Source: a candidate division BRC1 bacterium ADurb.Bin183 (GTDB lineage Bacteria; Sumerlaeota; Sumerlaeia; MWCT01). Taken from it: a stretch of 41,602 bases of DNA. Shown here piece by piece: positions 1-8,048 of this stretch; position 1 is the first letter of the stretch; each line of letters opens with the position of its first letter. The notes under the pieces are model-generated. The model ran no database searches. It was given only the letters and a program-made list of their open reading frames with translations, and was not told where the DNA came from. The position numbers and the translations under genes are program-made. The DNA is taken from the NCBI GenBank assembly GCA_002070185.1, contig MWCT01000019.1, positions 1 through 41,602 on the forward strand, in the 5' to 3' direction.

Positions 1-120
1 GCCTTTCTCCGCGCTCACCTTTGTGATCGCTGACGTCAGGCACGTCTTGCCGTGGTCTATGTGACCGATTGTCCCAACATTCACATGTGGCTTCGTTCGC
101 GAAAATTTTTCCTTTGCCAT
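1..120 (-). CDS. tuf: Elongation factor Tu, N-terminal 40 residues (partial)
   Basis: EF-Tu is the GTPase that delivers aminoacyl-tRNA to the ribosome. Only the first 40 codons lie in the window; the gene continues past its left edge. The reading begins [20 protein letters not shown] and runs into the G1 phosphate-binding loop GHIDHGKT. The ATG is at 118-120, and a strong Shine-Dalgarno, AGGAGGGG, lies just upstream on the minus strand (about 125-132). A tRNA-Thr gene lies 66 bases upstream on the same strand, the classical thrT-tufB arrangement, so the two are probably co-transcribed. One oddity is GKTC where most EF-Tu have GKTT; this residue contacts the nucleotide mainly through its backbone, so function is probably kept. 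Identity is secure; the rest of the protein cannot be judged. Confidence 0.96.
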   Translation of the reverse strand, partial: MAKEKFSRTKPHVNVGTIGHIDHGKTCLTSAITKVSAEKG

Positions 121-186
121 TAAGTCCCCTCCTTACTTGTTACGGGTGCATCCGAAAAGATTATATTTAAATTCATTTATTCCGTT

Positions 187-262
187 TGGAGCCCGCGACC
201 AGAATCGAACTGGTGACCACTTGCTTACCATGCAAGTGCTCTACCGACTGAGCTACGCGGGC
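187..262 (-). tRNA. thrT: tRNA-Thr (anticodon GGT), CCA encoded
   Basis: On the minus strand the 76-base sequence folds as a full cloverleaf. The acceptor stem GCCCGCG pairs with CGCGGGC; the D arm is GCTC/GAGC; the anticodon stem CTTGC/GCAAG encloses the loop ATGGTAA, giving anticodon GGT (reads ACC/ACT, threonine). The T arm is ACCAG-TTCGATT-CTGGT. The discriminator T and a genome-encoded CCA occupy 187-190. It precedes tuf on the same strand. Confidence 0.95.
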
Positions 263-317
263 AAAAAAACATGAAATAATTGCCCTGCTCCTAAAAACGC
301 AAAATCAGACATGAGAC

Positions 318-344
318 CTAATAAAACGCGAGAAATCGTGTCAA
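318..344 (-). promoter_or_regulatory. Possible promoter for tRNA-Thr / tuf
   Basis: On the minus strand a perfect TTGACA (339-344) is followed, after only 15 bp, by TATTAG (318-323), about 55 bp ahead of the tRNA. The short spacer and imperfect -10 make this tentative, but it is the only -35-like box seen upstream of the tRNA. Confidence 0.35.
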
Positions 345-532
345 GCGTAAAATTCCCCATTCCCCCTTTTTTTATGCATCCAGTATGTTGCGTAACTCAA
401 ACAATTACAATGCTGTGCAAACAATAATTAAAAAAGGGAATTATAACCTTATTCGTTTTTCTTCTGCAAAAGCGAAAAATACATACCGACCCCGCTATAG
501 CCTTTGCAACTAAAAAGTGAAATATTTTTATA

Positions 533-563
533 TTGACACCCCTTTTCGCTAAAGCGATATACT
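533..563 (+). promoter_or_regulatory. Sigma-70 type promoter of floA
   Basis: TTGACA at 533-538 is followed by TATACT at 558-563 with a 19-bp spacer; reading the -10 as GATATA (556-561) gives 17 bp. It lies about 40 bp ahead of the floA start codon. The TTG inside the -35 box is in frame with floA but is promoter, not a start codon. Confidence 0.7.
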
Positions 564-604
564 CAATTCAGAGAATTGAAAAAAAACAAGAAATGGAGAA
601 CGAC

Positions 605-1612
605 ATGGAAGGCGGAATTATTTTACTGATTTTAGGGCTGATTATTGTATTTTTTATTTTCTTTGGCATCATTTCATATTTTGTCCCTTGGCGTTTATGG
701 ATTTCTGCAAAAGCGGCAAGCGTTCCTATCCGCATCATTGATTTAATCGGAATGCGTTTGCGCCGCGTGGACCCATTCCATATTGTATTGCCGATGATTA
801 CCGCTCATAAAGCCGGGCTGCACCTTTCCAGCAATATGCTTGAAAGCCATTATCTGGCTGGCGGACATGTGCATGATGTTGTGAATGCCCTTATTTCCGC
901 TGACAAGGCTCGGATTCCTTTGAGCTGGGAACGAGCTACGGCTATAGACCTTGCAGGACGCAATGTGCTGGAGGCTGTTCAGATGAGCGTCAAGCCAAAG
1001 GTTATTGATTGCCCCGACGAATCCATATCCGGAAATAAGATGGTTGCCGCTGTTGCCAAAGACGGTATTCAGTTGCTTGCCCGCGCTCGTGTTACCGTTC
1101 GAGCCAACCTTGACCGATTGATAGGAGGCGCAACAGAAGAAACCGTCATTGCGCGCGTGGGTGAAGGTATAGTCACAACGATTGGTTCCGCTGAAAGCCA
1201 CAAATCTATTCTTGAAAATCCTGATATGATTTCCAAAACCGTTCTTCATAAAGGGCTCGATTCGGGAACCGGATTTGAAATCCTTTCCATTGACATAGCC
1301 GACGTTGATGTCGGCGAGAATATCGGCGCAAAGCTGCAAATTGCTCAGGCAAACGCCGATAAGCAGATTGCTCAGGCGAAAGCCGAAGAGCGAAAAGCCA
1401 TGGCGATGGCGCGTGAACAGGAAATGAAGGCAACTGTGGAGGAAATGCGCGCTCATGTGGTTGAAGCCGAAGCCGAAGTTCCAAAAGCCATGGCAGAAGC
1501 CCTCCGCAAAGGTCATATGGGATTTATGGATTATTACAATCTCCAAAATCTGAGGTCAGATACCGATATGCGCCAATCTATTTCAGACCAAACCAAAAAG
1601 ACCGAAGATTAG
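605..1612 (+). CDS. floA: Flotillin-like protein FloA
   Basis: FloA is an inner-membrane scaffold of flotillin-rich membrane domains. The protein (335 aa) opens with a hydrophobic hairpin (about residues 2-30, [18 protein letters not shown]), followed by the conserved [24 protein letters not shown] region and a SPFH-like core. An Ala/Glu/Lys-rich coiled coil (about 240-300) contains repeats of the type [14 protein letters not shown]. The ATG at 605 is chosen because GGAGA lies 5 bases upstream; an in-frame ATG at 593 has a poorer site. In many bacteria FloA follows an NfeD-family gene; none is present here. A small membrane-anchored protein follows after 30 bases and may be co-transcribed. 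Confidence 0.92.
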   Translation: MEGGIILLILGLIIVFFIFFGIISYFVPWRLWISAKAASVPIRIIDLIGMRLRRVDPFHIVLPMITAHKAGLHLSSNMLESHYLAGGHVHDVVNALISADKARIPLSWERATAIDLAGRNVLEAVQMSVKPKVIDCPDESISGNKMVAAVAKDGIQLLARARVTVRANLDRLIGGATEETVIARVGEGIVTTIGSAESHKSILENPDMISKTVLHKGLDSGTGFEILSIDIADVDVGENIGAKLQIAQANADKQIAQAKAEERKAMAMAREQEMKATVEEMRAHVVEAEAEVPKAMAEALRKGHMGFMDYYNLQNLRSDTDMRQSISDQTKKTED

Positions 1613-1642
1613 AATATCTTCTTTTTTGACAGGACTTAATCT

Positions 1643-2176
1643 ATGAAAGACTTTTGGATTATCGCAATCATGGTTATTGCCAGTTGGCTTTTTGACGCCA
1701 TTTTTAAAAAAAAGGCAAGAGCAAAAAATAAACAGGAGCATCCAACAGAGCTTAAAAGAAAAGGCGCAACATCCAAACCTGAATCCAGCAAAGATGCCGG
1801 ACAACCGATTTCCAACAAGCCAATCACTCTCGAAGAGATACTCGAACGCATTAGCACAAAAACAAAACCACATACAGCACCCAAAACAACGGCGCATACT
1901 CCCCGTAAAGCAACCCCGCCCGGCAAGCATGTCCAGACACAATCTTCCAAACCTTTTCCCCCTTTTGCCGCACCCGCCAAAAAAACAGTTTCAAAAACCG
2001 CAGAACCCGAATCGGTTGAAACCCAAAAGGATGCACAAGCCGAGCAGACACCCCCTAAATTGCCCGCTTCAAATAAAGGCTTTATACACGTTATCGAAAA
2101 ATTCCCCCTCTGGCAGCAAGCGGTAATTTTACATGAGATTTTTCTTGCGCCGGTTAGCCAACGGATGAGACAATAA
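1643..2176 (+). CDS. Small membrane-anchored protein of unknown function
   Basis: This 177-aa protein starts with a hydrophobic segment (WIIAIMVIASWLFDAIF, about residues 4-20), likely a signal anchor. A long Lys/Pro/Thr/Ala-rich, presumably disordered middle follows. The C-terminal segment is PLWQQAVILHEIFLAPVSQR. Short C-terminal motifs of the form AVILxEIxxPPxxxR occur in otherwise unrelated low-complexity membrane proteins of several phyla, from memory, and their function is not known to me. AGGA at about 1631-1634 supports the ATG. Position directly behind floA suggests a shared transcript, so a role near FloA membrane domains is possible but speculative. Confidence 0.7.
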   Translation: MKDFWIIAIMVIASWLFDAIFKKKARAKNKQEHPTELKRKGATSKPESSKDAGQPISNKPITLEEILERISTKTKPHTAPKTTAHTPRKATPPGKHVQTQSSKPFPPFAAPAKKTVSKTAEPESVETQKDAQAEQTPPKLPASNKGFIHVIEKFPLWQQAVILHEIFLAPVSQRMRQ

Positions 2177-2237
2177 AAAAATAAAATGATGCCCTATTCC
2201 GCGCGCCGCAGCGGCAATATCAACTAAGGAGACTTTT

Positions 2238-2819
2238 ATGACTGAATCGCCCCAACGTAGAATTCTGGCAGTTGATGATAATGAGGAGACCCTCGATCTT
2301 ATTTCGATGACGCTCAGTGAGAACTTTGATGTTGTCACTCTCAAAGAGCCGATGGAGATTTATGAACTGATTAATTTATTCGAGCCCGACCTTCTCATTC
2401 TGGACATCATGATGCCCAAAATCACAGGTTTCCAGATTCTGGATCTCCTGCAAAAAAATCCGGCTTACAAAGATTTGCCGGTGATTATCTTGTCTGCAAA
2501 AGATACATCGAGGGAAATTAAATACGGTTATAAACTTGGCGCCAGTCTTTACCTGACCAAACCTTTTGTGCCGGAGCGATTATTGCGCAATGTTGAATTG
2601 CTTTTTGAGCAAAAGCCGCAACCCCAAACCCCTAAAACCTATAACTTGAAACAGGTGCTGGTGCAAATACAATTATTAAAGAGTTTCCAAAACGGCATCA
2701 TGAAAATCTCCAGCGCCCTGCTTGACACAGATGAGCTGCAAACCAGCAAAATGCGCAAGGCTATTGAGGATGTAAAAAAACGCCAGACATTGGATCGCAA
2801 TGATATCTGGCGAGGTTGA
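2238..2819 (+). CDS. Response regulator, receiver domain with C-terminal extension
   Basis: A CheY-like receiver fills residues 8-122: the acidic pair D13/D14, phospho-acceptor D56 in LLILDIMMP, S86 in IILSAKD, and K108 in LTKPF are all in place. The remaining roughly 70 residues are charged and helical (YNLKQVLVQIQLLKSF), with no recognisable DNA-binding or enzymatic output domain, so it probably works by protein-protein contact. TAAGGAG lies 7-8 bases before the ATG. No histidine kinase is encoded in the window, so its partner is unknown. The last 20 bases overlap a second, amber-interrupted frame. Confidence 0.9.
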   Translation: MTESPQRRILAVDDNEETLDLISMTLSENFDVVTLKEPMEIYELINLFEPDLLILDIMMPKITGFQILDLLQKNPAYKDLPVIILSAKDTSREIKYGYKLGASLYLTKPFVPERLLRNVELLFEQKPQPQTPKTYNLKQVLVQIQLLKSFQNGIMKISSALLDTDELQTSKMRKAIEDVKKRQTLDRNDIWRG

Positions 2820-3096
2820 GCGACCCCTGCCGCTATTTATGGCATTCCCCTTTTTCTATAAATCTGCCGGAGCATTCTCGCGATTTGTCCGATTATTTTT
2901 TTAGGAAAACGCCCCCGTCAAAAAGGCAGCAAAGCACGTCGAACCAGATGGTCATGGACGCGCCGTTTTATCATCTGCGGTCAATAAACCTAAGACTGTT
3001 TTTGCCTATAACCTTTCAAAAAAACAACATATCGCTTCACTGATTGACTATGCATTTTCCGATAAAAAACCTCTTGACAAGGTTTTGCCATATTAA
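2800..3096 (+). pseudogene. Overlapping reading frame interrupted by an in-frame TAG
   Basis: An ATG at 2800 (GGAT just upstream) opens a frame that overlaps the end of the response regulator gene. It reads MISGEVERPLPLFMAFPFFY and on to RLFF, then TAG (2902-2904). The same frame then continues without interruption to TAA at 3094-3096: ENAPVKKAAKHVEPDGHG, later KPKTVFAYNLSKKQHIASL and DKKPLDKVLPY. Both halves look coding in composition, and the second has no ATG, GTG or TTG in frame, so it cannot be made separately. It may be a gene of about 98 codons killed by a nonsense mutation, a sequencing error, or a readthrough product. TAG ends several intact genes here, so genome-wide recoding is unlikely. 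I do not recognise the family. Confidence 0.45.
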
Positions 3097-3102
3097 TACT
3101 AA
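3074..3102 (+). promoter_or_regulatory. Promoter of the TetR-MFP-RND operon
   Basis: A perfect TTGACA at 3074-3079 is followed after 17 bp by TACTAA (3097-3102), a poor -10; alternatives in the AT-rich TATTAATACT just before it are possible. The -10 region runs into the palindromic operator, the expected geometry for repression. Confidence 0.6.
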
Positions 3103-3121
3103 ACCGTCCAGTCGGTATAGT
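3098..3121 (+). promoter_or_regulatory. TetR-family operator (24-bp palindrome)
   Basis: Half-sites ACTAAACCG (3098-3106) and CGGTATAGT (3113-3121) are inverted repeats, with 18 of 24 positions symmetric overall. The ACCG...CGGT core resembles operators of AcrR/TetR regulators. It overlaps the promoter and lies 16 bases before the tetR start, so negative autoregulation of the whole efflux operon is the natural reading. Confidence 0.72.
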
Positions 3122-3137
3122 AAATGAGGCAAGAAAA

Positions 3138-3677
3138 ATGAAAAAGAAAAAAAATTGCAAAGAGACAATTCTTGACGCCGCCGAAGATGTGGTTGTCGAA
3201 TCGGGCGCCGTGCACATGACGCTTGATGCGGTATGCTCAAAAGCCGGCGTCAGCAAAGGGGGACTGTTATACCACTTCCCCAACAAGGAATCTCTGATTG
3301 ATGCAATGCTGCTCCGTCTGGTCGAACGGTTTGAAACGGCGCGCTCTGCGGCATCGGAAAAAATGCGGGAGGACCCAAGACGAAACATTAAGGCTCATGT
3401 CACAACATTTTTAAGCCGCGATAAAAGAATGAACAAGGTATGCGCGGCTTTTGTTGCAGCGGCGGCACATAATCCGAATCTCATATCAACAGCAAAGCGT
3501 TCCCGTAAAAAGGCGTTTGAAAAACTCGTTGCGCCAGACATGCGCTGGGAGACCGCAGCAGTAATCGCTCTTGCCGTGGACGGACTCTGGCTTACCAAAT
3601 TGCTTGGCATCGCGCCGTTCAATGCAAGAGAGCAAAAGGCAATTATTGACGAACTATTGAAGATAGCGAATGAATAA
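3138..3677 (+). CDS. TetR/AcrR-family transcriptional regulator
   Basis: This 179-aa protein has the TetR N-terminal helix-turn-helix at about residues 10-55 (ETILDAAEDVV, MTLDAVCSKAGVSKGGLLYH, FPNKESLIDAML). The alpha-helical ligand-binding domain has a C-terminal AVDGLWLTKLLGI stretch typical of TetR_C domains that regulate efflux genes. It is the first gene of a run whose next member starts 17 bases downstream. A matching palindromic operator lies in its own promoter, so it very likely represses itself and the pump until a ligand binds. The inducer cannot be read from sequence. The Lys-rich start (MKKKKN) follows a modest Shine-Dalgarno (GAGG) near 3126. Confidence 0.92.
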   Translation: MKKKKNCKETILDAAEDVVVESGAVHMTLDAVCSKAGVSKGGLLYHFPNKESLIDAMLLRLVERFETARSAASEKMREDPRRNIKAHVTTFLSRDKRMNKVCAAFVAAAAHNPNLISTAKRSRKKAFEKLVAPDMRWETAAVIALAVDGLWLTKLLGIAPFNAREQKAIIDELLKIANE

Positions 3678-3694
3678 TTTAAGAAGGAACAAAT

Positions 3695-4900
3695 ATGAAG
3701 AAAAACTTGAAAACACGAATGGCAGTTATTCTGGTGATTGCGATTGCAGGGTTCGGCAGCGCATATCGCTATTATCTCGCGGCTGACGACAAGCCGTCAA
3801 ATCCAGAAGGCGAGGCGACCAAATCCCATGCGGTTTCTGTTGTGCTGGCTAATATTGAGACGCGAAAATTCAGCGAAACCGTTCAGATTCAAGGCAGCCT
3901 CAAAGCAAAAAACTATGCGCTTGTTTCGCCGCGCGTGGGCGGTGTTTTGGAAAAGATATACGTTCGAGAGGGGGATGATGTGGTTGCAGGCGAGACGCCC
4001 CTTTTTCAGACAGATAATATAGTCCTTGAAAAGGTTGTGGAGATAGCGCGGCAGAATCTCACTGTGGCGCTAAGCTCTGTTTTGGAGAAGGAAGCCAACA
4101 TGCGCGTGACCGAAACAGACCTGAAAAAAGCCGAATCGGATTACAAAAGATATCAAAAACTCATCGAACAAAAAACAGTCAGCGAAGATGCCTTTGAATC
4201 TATTCAGGCAAATTTTGAAAAACAAAAAGCGGCGTTCAAGCACCGTCAGACGGAAGTAAATCTGGAATTGGAAAGAAAGAAAAAAGCGGAGTCTGATTTA
4301 GCAATCGCGGAAAAGAATCTAAAAGATTCTCTTGTGCTTGCCCCCATCAGCGGCAAAGTCAGCCGCCGCATGGCTGAACCCGGAGAAATGGGCGCGCCCG
4401 GCGCGCCGGTTATTCGTATTGACGATACGATGGAATTAGAGGCTTCCGGATTTTTGCCCGGCAAATATTATGAACGCATCAATTTAAACGCTATAAAAGT
4501 TCAGATTGGGGCTGATGGTCAATGGTGGGATGTCTATCCCGTCATTTACAAGAGTCCAACGATAGATCCAACGCTGCGGACGTTTGAAATTAAATGCGCT
4601 GTCAAAGGCGATAATCGCAGAATTGTCCCCGGCGCTCTGGTTGAGATGCGCGTCTTCCTTAACGAGAAAGAAGCAATGGGCGTTCCCATAAGGGCGATTC
4701 AGCAAAGAAACTCAACCAGCAACGTGTTTATTGCTGAAGGAAATATCGCCAAAATGATTAAAGTGGAAACAGGTCTTGAAACGGACGGCTGGGTGGAGAT
4801 TGCCGGCGGAAATCTTCCCGCCGATGCGCGGGTTGTCGTTCAGGGTGGTTTTCTGTTGAACGAAGGGAAGGCGATTCTGCCTCAGAAAGGTGAAGAATAA
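3695..4900 (+). CDS. RND efflux membrane fusion protein (periplasmic adaptor)
   Basis: This is the HlyD/AcrA-type adaptor that bridges an RND pump to an outer-membrane channel. The 401-aa protein has an N-terminal membrane anchor or signal (MAVILVIAIAGFGSAYRYY). The first half of the lipoyl-like barrel is around residues 65-105 (SPRVGGVLEKIYVREGDDV), followed by an alpha-helical coiled-coil hairpin (about 110-205). The second barrel half follows (LVLAPISGKVSRRMAEPGE), then beta-barrel and membrane-proximal domains. AAGGAA precedes the ATG. The TAA stop shares one base with the permease start (TAATG), implying translational coupling. No outer-membrane TolC-like gene is present nearby, so the pump must use one encoded elsewhere. 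Confidence 0.93.
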   Translation: MKKNLKTRMAVILVIAIAGFGSAYRYYLAADDKPSNPEGEATKSHAVSVVLANIETRKFSETVQIQGSLKAKNYALVSPRVGGVLEKIYVREGDDVVAGETPLFQTDNIVLEKVVEIARQNLTVALSSVLEKEANMRVTETDLKKAESDYKRYQKLIEQKTVSEDAFESIQANFEKQKAAFKHRQTEVNLELERKKKAESDLAIAEKNLKDSLVLAPISGKVSRRMAEPGEMGAPGAPVIRIDDTMELEASGFLPGKYYERINLNAIKVQIGADGQWWDVYPVIYKSPTIDPTLRTFEIKCAVKGDNRRIVPGALVEMRVFLNEKEAMGVPIRAIQQRNSTSNVFIAEGNIAKMIKVETGLETDGWVEIAGGNLPADARVVVQGGFLLNEGKAILPQKGEE

Positions 4901-7900
4901 TGGTATTATCCCATGCCTCCATTAAACGTCCCGTTGCCATGACCTGTCTGATTATTGCCTTAACCTTTTTGGGCGTGAATTCATTCCGGAAAATGGGATT
5001 GGAACTCATGCCTAAGATGGACATTCCTTACATCACCATTGTCACTGTTTATCCGGGAGCTTCGCCTGTTGATATCGAAGTGGATGTTGCCAAAAGAATC
5101 GAAGATGCGGTTTCTTCCATAGACGGAATAAAGCATGTTGCATCCCTTTGCATGGAGAATGTGGCTCAAACCATAATCGAGTTTGATATAGGAATTGATG
5201 TCAATGTTGCCGCCAACGATGTGCGGGAAAAGATTGATAAAATAATCAGCGATTTCCCGTCCGATGTTGAAAAACCGGTTATTATGAAATTTGACATCAA
5301 TGCCCTTCCGATTGTCACGCTTGCCCTGACGGGCGATGTCTCCATCGAGGAACTTTACGATTTTGCGGATAATAACCTACGCGATAAATTATCTGTGCTT
5401 GCGGGCGTGGCGAATGTGGAACTTATCGGCGGCTCCGAGCGCGAGGTGCATGTCATCCTCAACCGCGCCGCGCTTTCGGAAGCGGGGCTGACAACCCTTA
5501 ATGTCGTTCAAGCCCTGCAAGGCGGGGTTGCCGCCATTCCATCCGGACGCGTGCGGGAGGAGAATGAAGAATATTCAGTGCGCTATGATGCGGAATATGA
5601 ATCAGTAAAAGACATCGGAGCCTTGCAGGTGGCGGGAAAAGACGGCGCCCGCCGATATATTCACGACCTTGGCAATGTGATGATGAGCGCCGATGAACGC
5701 CGACAGGAATCTTTTATTGATGGACGCCCCTGCATTGGCATGCGCGTGGTGAAAAAGGCTGATGCCAATGCTGTCGAAGTAGTTCGCAATGTCAAAGCGG
5801 CGCTCGATTCGATGCGCGCCAGCCTACCCGGAGGAATGGAACTCATCTGGGTTTCGGATGAAGGCTCTTTTATTCAGGCATCGGTGGACAGCACAAAAAA
5901 TAGTATCATCGCCGGCATAATCTTGACAGCATTCATATTGTTCTTCTTCCTTTTCAACGTCCGCACAACATTCATTGTCGGCATCACAATGCCGCTTACC
6001 ATCGTCATCAGCTTCTTTTTTATGCAGATGGCGGGATTCACGCTTAATGTCTCGACCCTTTTGGCGATGGGACTTTCCGTTGGCGTTCTTGTGACAAACT
6101 CAATAGTTGTTCTTGAAGGCATAATGGGACATTTTCAAAAAACAAAAGATGCGTGGAAATCAGCCATCGAGGGAACGGATGAAGTTGCCATTGCCGTTAT
6201 TGCCAGCGCGGGAACGAATATCGTCGTTTTATTCCCCATTGGAATGATGGGCAGCATTGTGGGACAGTTTTTTCGTCCTTTTGCATGGACAATGCTGACG
6301 GTTAATGTGGTTTCGCTTTTTATATCATTCACCCTGACTCCGGTGCTTTGCGCCCTTTTATTAAAAGAATCGAGCGGCAAAACATCCATATTAAACAAAA
6401 TTGAAAAAACGGTGAATGGCGCCCTTGAGAAAACCATTGGGCGGTATATGGTTGCTTTTAAGTGGATAGCAGAACGCCGATGGGTATGCACGCTGATATT
6501 ATCAATTAGTGCGGGGGTTTTTGTTTATTCATTTTTGCTGGCTCCCAAAATTGGATTCAGCTTTATGCCCGTTTCTGATAACGGAGGCGTTTTTGTCAAA
6601 TTGGAATACCCTACAAGCCAGAACCTCGAAGCAACAGTGCGCCGAGTCAAAGATGTTGAAAATAAGATAAAAGATTTGCCCGGGCTTGTTCACATGTTCA
6701 CCAGCGTGGGCAAGGCAGATGCAATTTTGGGGCAGGCATCCGAAGGTGTTTATCTGGCTCAGATCCTTATGAAGTTTGTTGATAAAACAAAACGCCAACT
6801 TGGAGTGCAAGACCTCATGAGCGAGATTAGAACCCGATTGGCAAATTACCCGGATTGCATCGTCACCGTCAGCGTCGCCACAATTGTGGGAGGGCAGGAA
6901 GTCCCTATTGAGATGGAAATCAGCGGAGAAAATCTCAACGAACTCGGGCGAATTGTTGCAAGAATCAAGGACATGGCTCAAGACATGGCGGGGATTGAGA
7001 GCACGGATACAACTGTGCGCGCAGGAAAACCTGAGTTGCGGGTGATGCCGCGCCGAGCCATTCTTGCCGATATGGGGGCAACGCCGCGCAGCATTGGAAT
7101 GATGATGAGAGCCAATCTGGAAGGGATTAAGGCAGCGGTTTACAAAAGCGGGGCAAGGACTTATGACATTCGCGTCAAACTGGCGGAGACGCAAGGTAAA
7201 TCACAGGTGTCAGAATTCCATTTGCCCGGCGGCGCCGATAAATCGCTTATCATGTCCGGTATCTCGGATATTCAGGAACGGTATATGCCGATTCAAATAA
7301 CACGCACAGACAAACAGCGCGTTGTAAAAATGCTGGCTACCCTCTCGCCGGACATGCCGCTGGGCACTATGGTCCAGCAGTTGAATGAACGCGTTGAATC
7401 AGAAGCAATCATGCCGCCGGGATACGCCTATACGTTTCGCGGCCAATATGAAAGGATGAACGAAACGGTGGCTGCGTTTTTGGAAGCGGGAATTCTGGCA
7501 ATCATGCTGACCTATCTAACGCTCTGCGCTGTGCTGGAGTCTTTCAAACGCCCATTCCTGATTATGATGACGGTGCCACTTGCCCTTATCGGCGTGCTTG
7601 GGGCGCTTTATCTCACGCATCATAGCATCAATTCATTTGTCCTTTTGGGGTTTGTCATGCTGGTGGGAATCGTGGTCAATAACGCTGTCTTGATTTTGAC
7701 CCATGCGCAGGCAAATAGGGAAAAGGGCATGGCGCCGCATCCAGCTATGCTTGAAGCGCTGCAAGGAGAATTCCGCGCTGTTATTATGGTCACAATGGCG
7801 GCTATTTTGGGAATGTTGCCATTGGCAATAGCAACAGGACTGGCAAGCGAATTGACCGTTGGCATTGGAGTGGCATCTGTTGGGGGCATTGCCATATCCT

Positions 7901-7956
7901 CCGTTTTGACCCTGTTTGTTATTCCCATTATATACGTGCTGTTCACAAAAAAATAA
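4900..7956 (+). CDS. RND-family efflux permease (AcrB-like) with atypical TM4
   Basis: This 1018-aa inner-membrane pump has the standard RND plan: TM1 near residues 10-28, a large periplasmic loop (about 40-330), TM2-6 (about 335-480), TM7 near 530, a second periplasmic loop, and TM8-12 (about 865-1015). Family motifs such as PGASPVDIEVDVAKRIEDAV and MPPGYAYTFRGQYERM are clear. In TM4, where AcrB has the proton-relay pair in VDDAIVVVEN, this protein reads VTNSIVVLEG (T399, N400). The TM10 lysine position reads VVNNAVLI (N927/N928). So the canonical Asp-Asp-Lys relay seems absent while the fold is intact; energy coupling may differ. The substrate is unknown. The start overlaps the adaptor stop by one base. 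Confidence 0.93.
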   Translation: MVLSHASIKRPVAMTCLIIALTFLGVNSFRKMGLELMPKMDIPYITIVTVYPGASPVDIEVDVAKRIEDAVSSIDGIKHVASLCMENVAQTIIEFDIGIDVNVAANDVREKIDKIISDFPSDVEKPVIMKFDINALPIVTLALTGDVSIEELYDFADNNLRDKLSVLAGVANVELIGGSEREVHVILNRAALSEAGLTTLNVVQALQGGVAAIPSGRVREENEEYSVRYDAEYESVKDIGALQVAGKDGARRYIHDLGNVMMSADERRQESFIDGRPCIGMRVVKKADANAVEVVRNVKAALDSMRASLPGGMELIWVSDEGSFIQASVDSTKNSIIAGIILTAFILFFFLFNVRTTFIVGITMPLTIVISFFFMQMAGFTLNVSTLLAMGLSVGVLVTNSIVVLEGIMGHFQKTKDAWKSAIEGTDEVAIAVIASAGTNIVVLFPIGMMGSIVGQFFRPFAWTMLTVNVVSLFISFTLTPVLCALLLKESSGKTSILNKIEKTVNGALEKTIGRYMVAFKWIAERRWVCTLILSISAGVFVYSFLLAPKIGFSFMPVSDNGGVFVKLEYPTSQNLEATVRRVKDVENKIKDLPGLVHMFTSVGKADAILGQASEGVYLAQILMKFVDKTKRQLGVQDLMSEIRTRLANYPDCIVTVSVATIVGGQEVPIEMEISGENLNELGRIVARIKDMAQDMAGIESTDTTVRAGKPELRVMPRRAILADMGATPRSIGMMMRANLEGIKAAVYKSGARTYDIRVKLAETQGKSQVSEFHLPGGADKSLIMSGISDIQERYMPIQITRTDKQRVVKMLATLSPDMPLGTMVQQLNERVESEAIMPPGYAYTFRGQYERMNETVAAFLEAGILAIMLTYLTLCAVLESFKRPFLIMMTVPLALIGVLGALYLTHHSINSFVLLGFVMLVGIVVNNAVLILTHAQANREKGMAPHPAMLEALQGEFRAVIMVTMAAILGMLPLAIATGLASELTVGIGVASVGGIAISSVLTLFVIPIIYVLFTKK

Positions 7957-8048
7957 AACGCCAATCCATTCATTCCCCTTATTAAAAATACGGTTGATTT
8001 GGGAAATGTATATATGATTTGCTCCAATCGCTTTGAAGGTGATATGTG

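Larger units (their letters stand above)
263..604. other. Divergent intergenic region between tRNA-Thr/tuf and floA
   Basis: This AT-rich stretch separates the minus-strand tRNA-tuf unit from plus-strand floA. It holds the two promoter candidates listed separately. A short direct repeat CAAACAAT occurs near 398 and 418. I see no convincing reading frame, tRNA or terminator in it. Confidence 0.6.

Noticed and set aside
743..1546. Long open frame antisense to floA
   Set aside because: It is the complement of a well-supported gene, rich in His, Cys and Asn as shadow frames are, with no ribosome site.
2902..2904. Genome-wide TAG recoding (for example pyrrolysine)
   Set aside because: TAG terminates floA, the cyclase, dnaG, a prepilin and gspG at natural ends, so it is an ordinary stop here.
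2816..3043. A TTG-started frame encoding 75 residues after the response regulator
   Set aside because: Composition is irregular (many His, Ser, Arg), there is no ribosome site, and the other forward frame here looks more like protein.
3695..7956. A complete tripartite efflux locus
   Set aside because: No outer-membrane channel gene is present; the next gene is a glycoside hydrolase.
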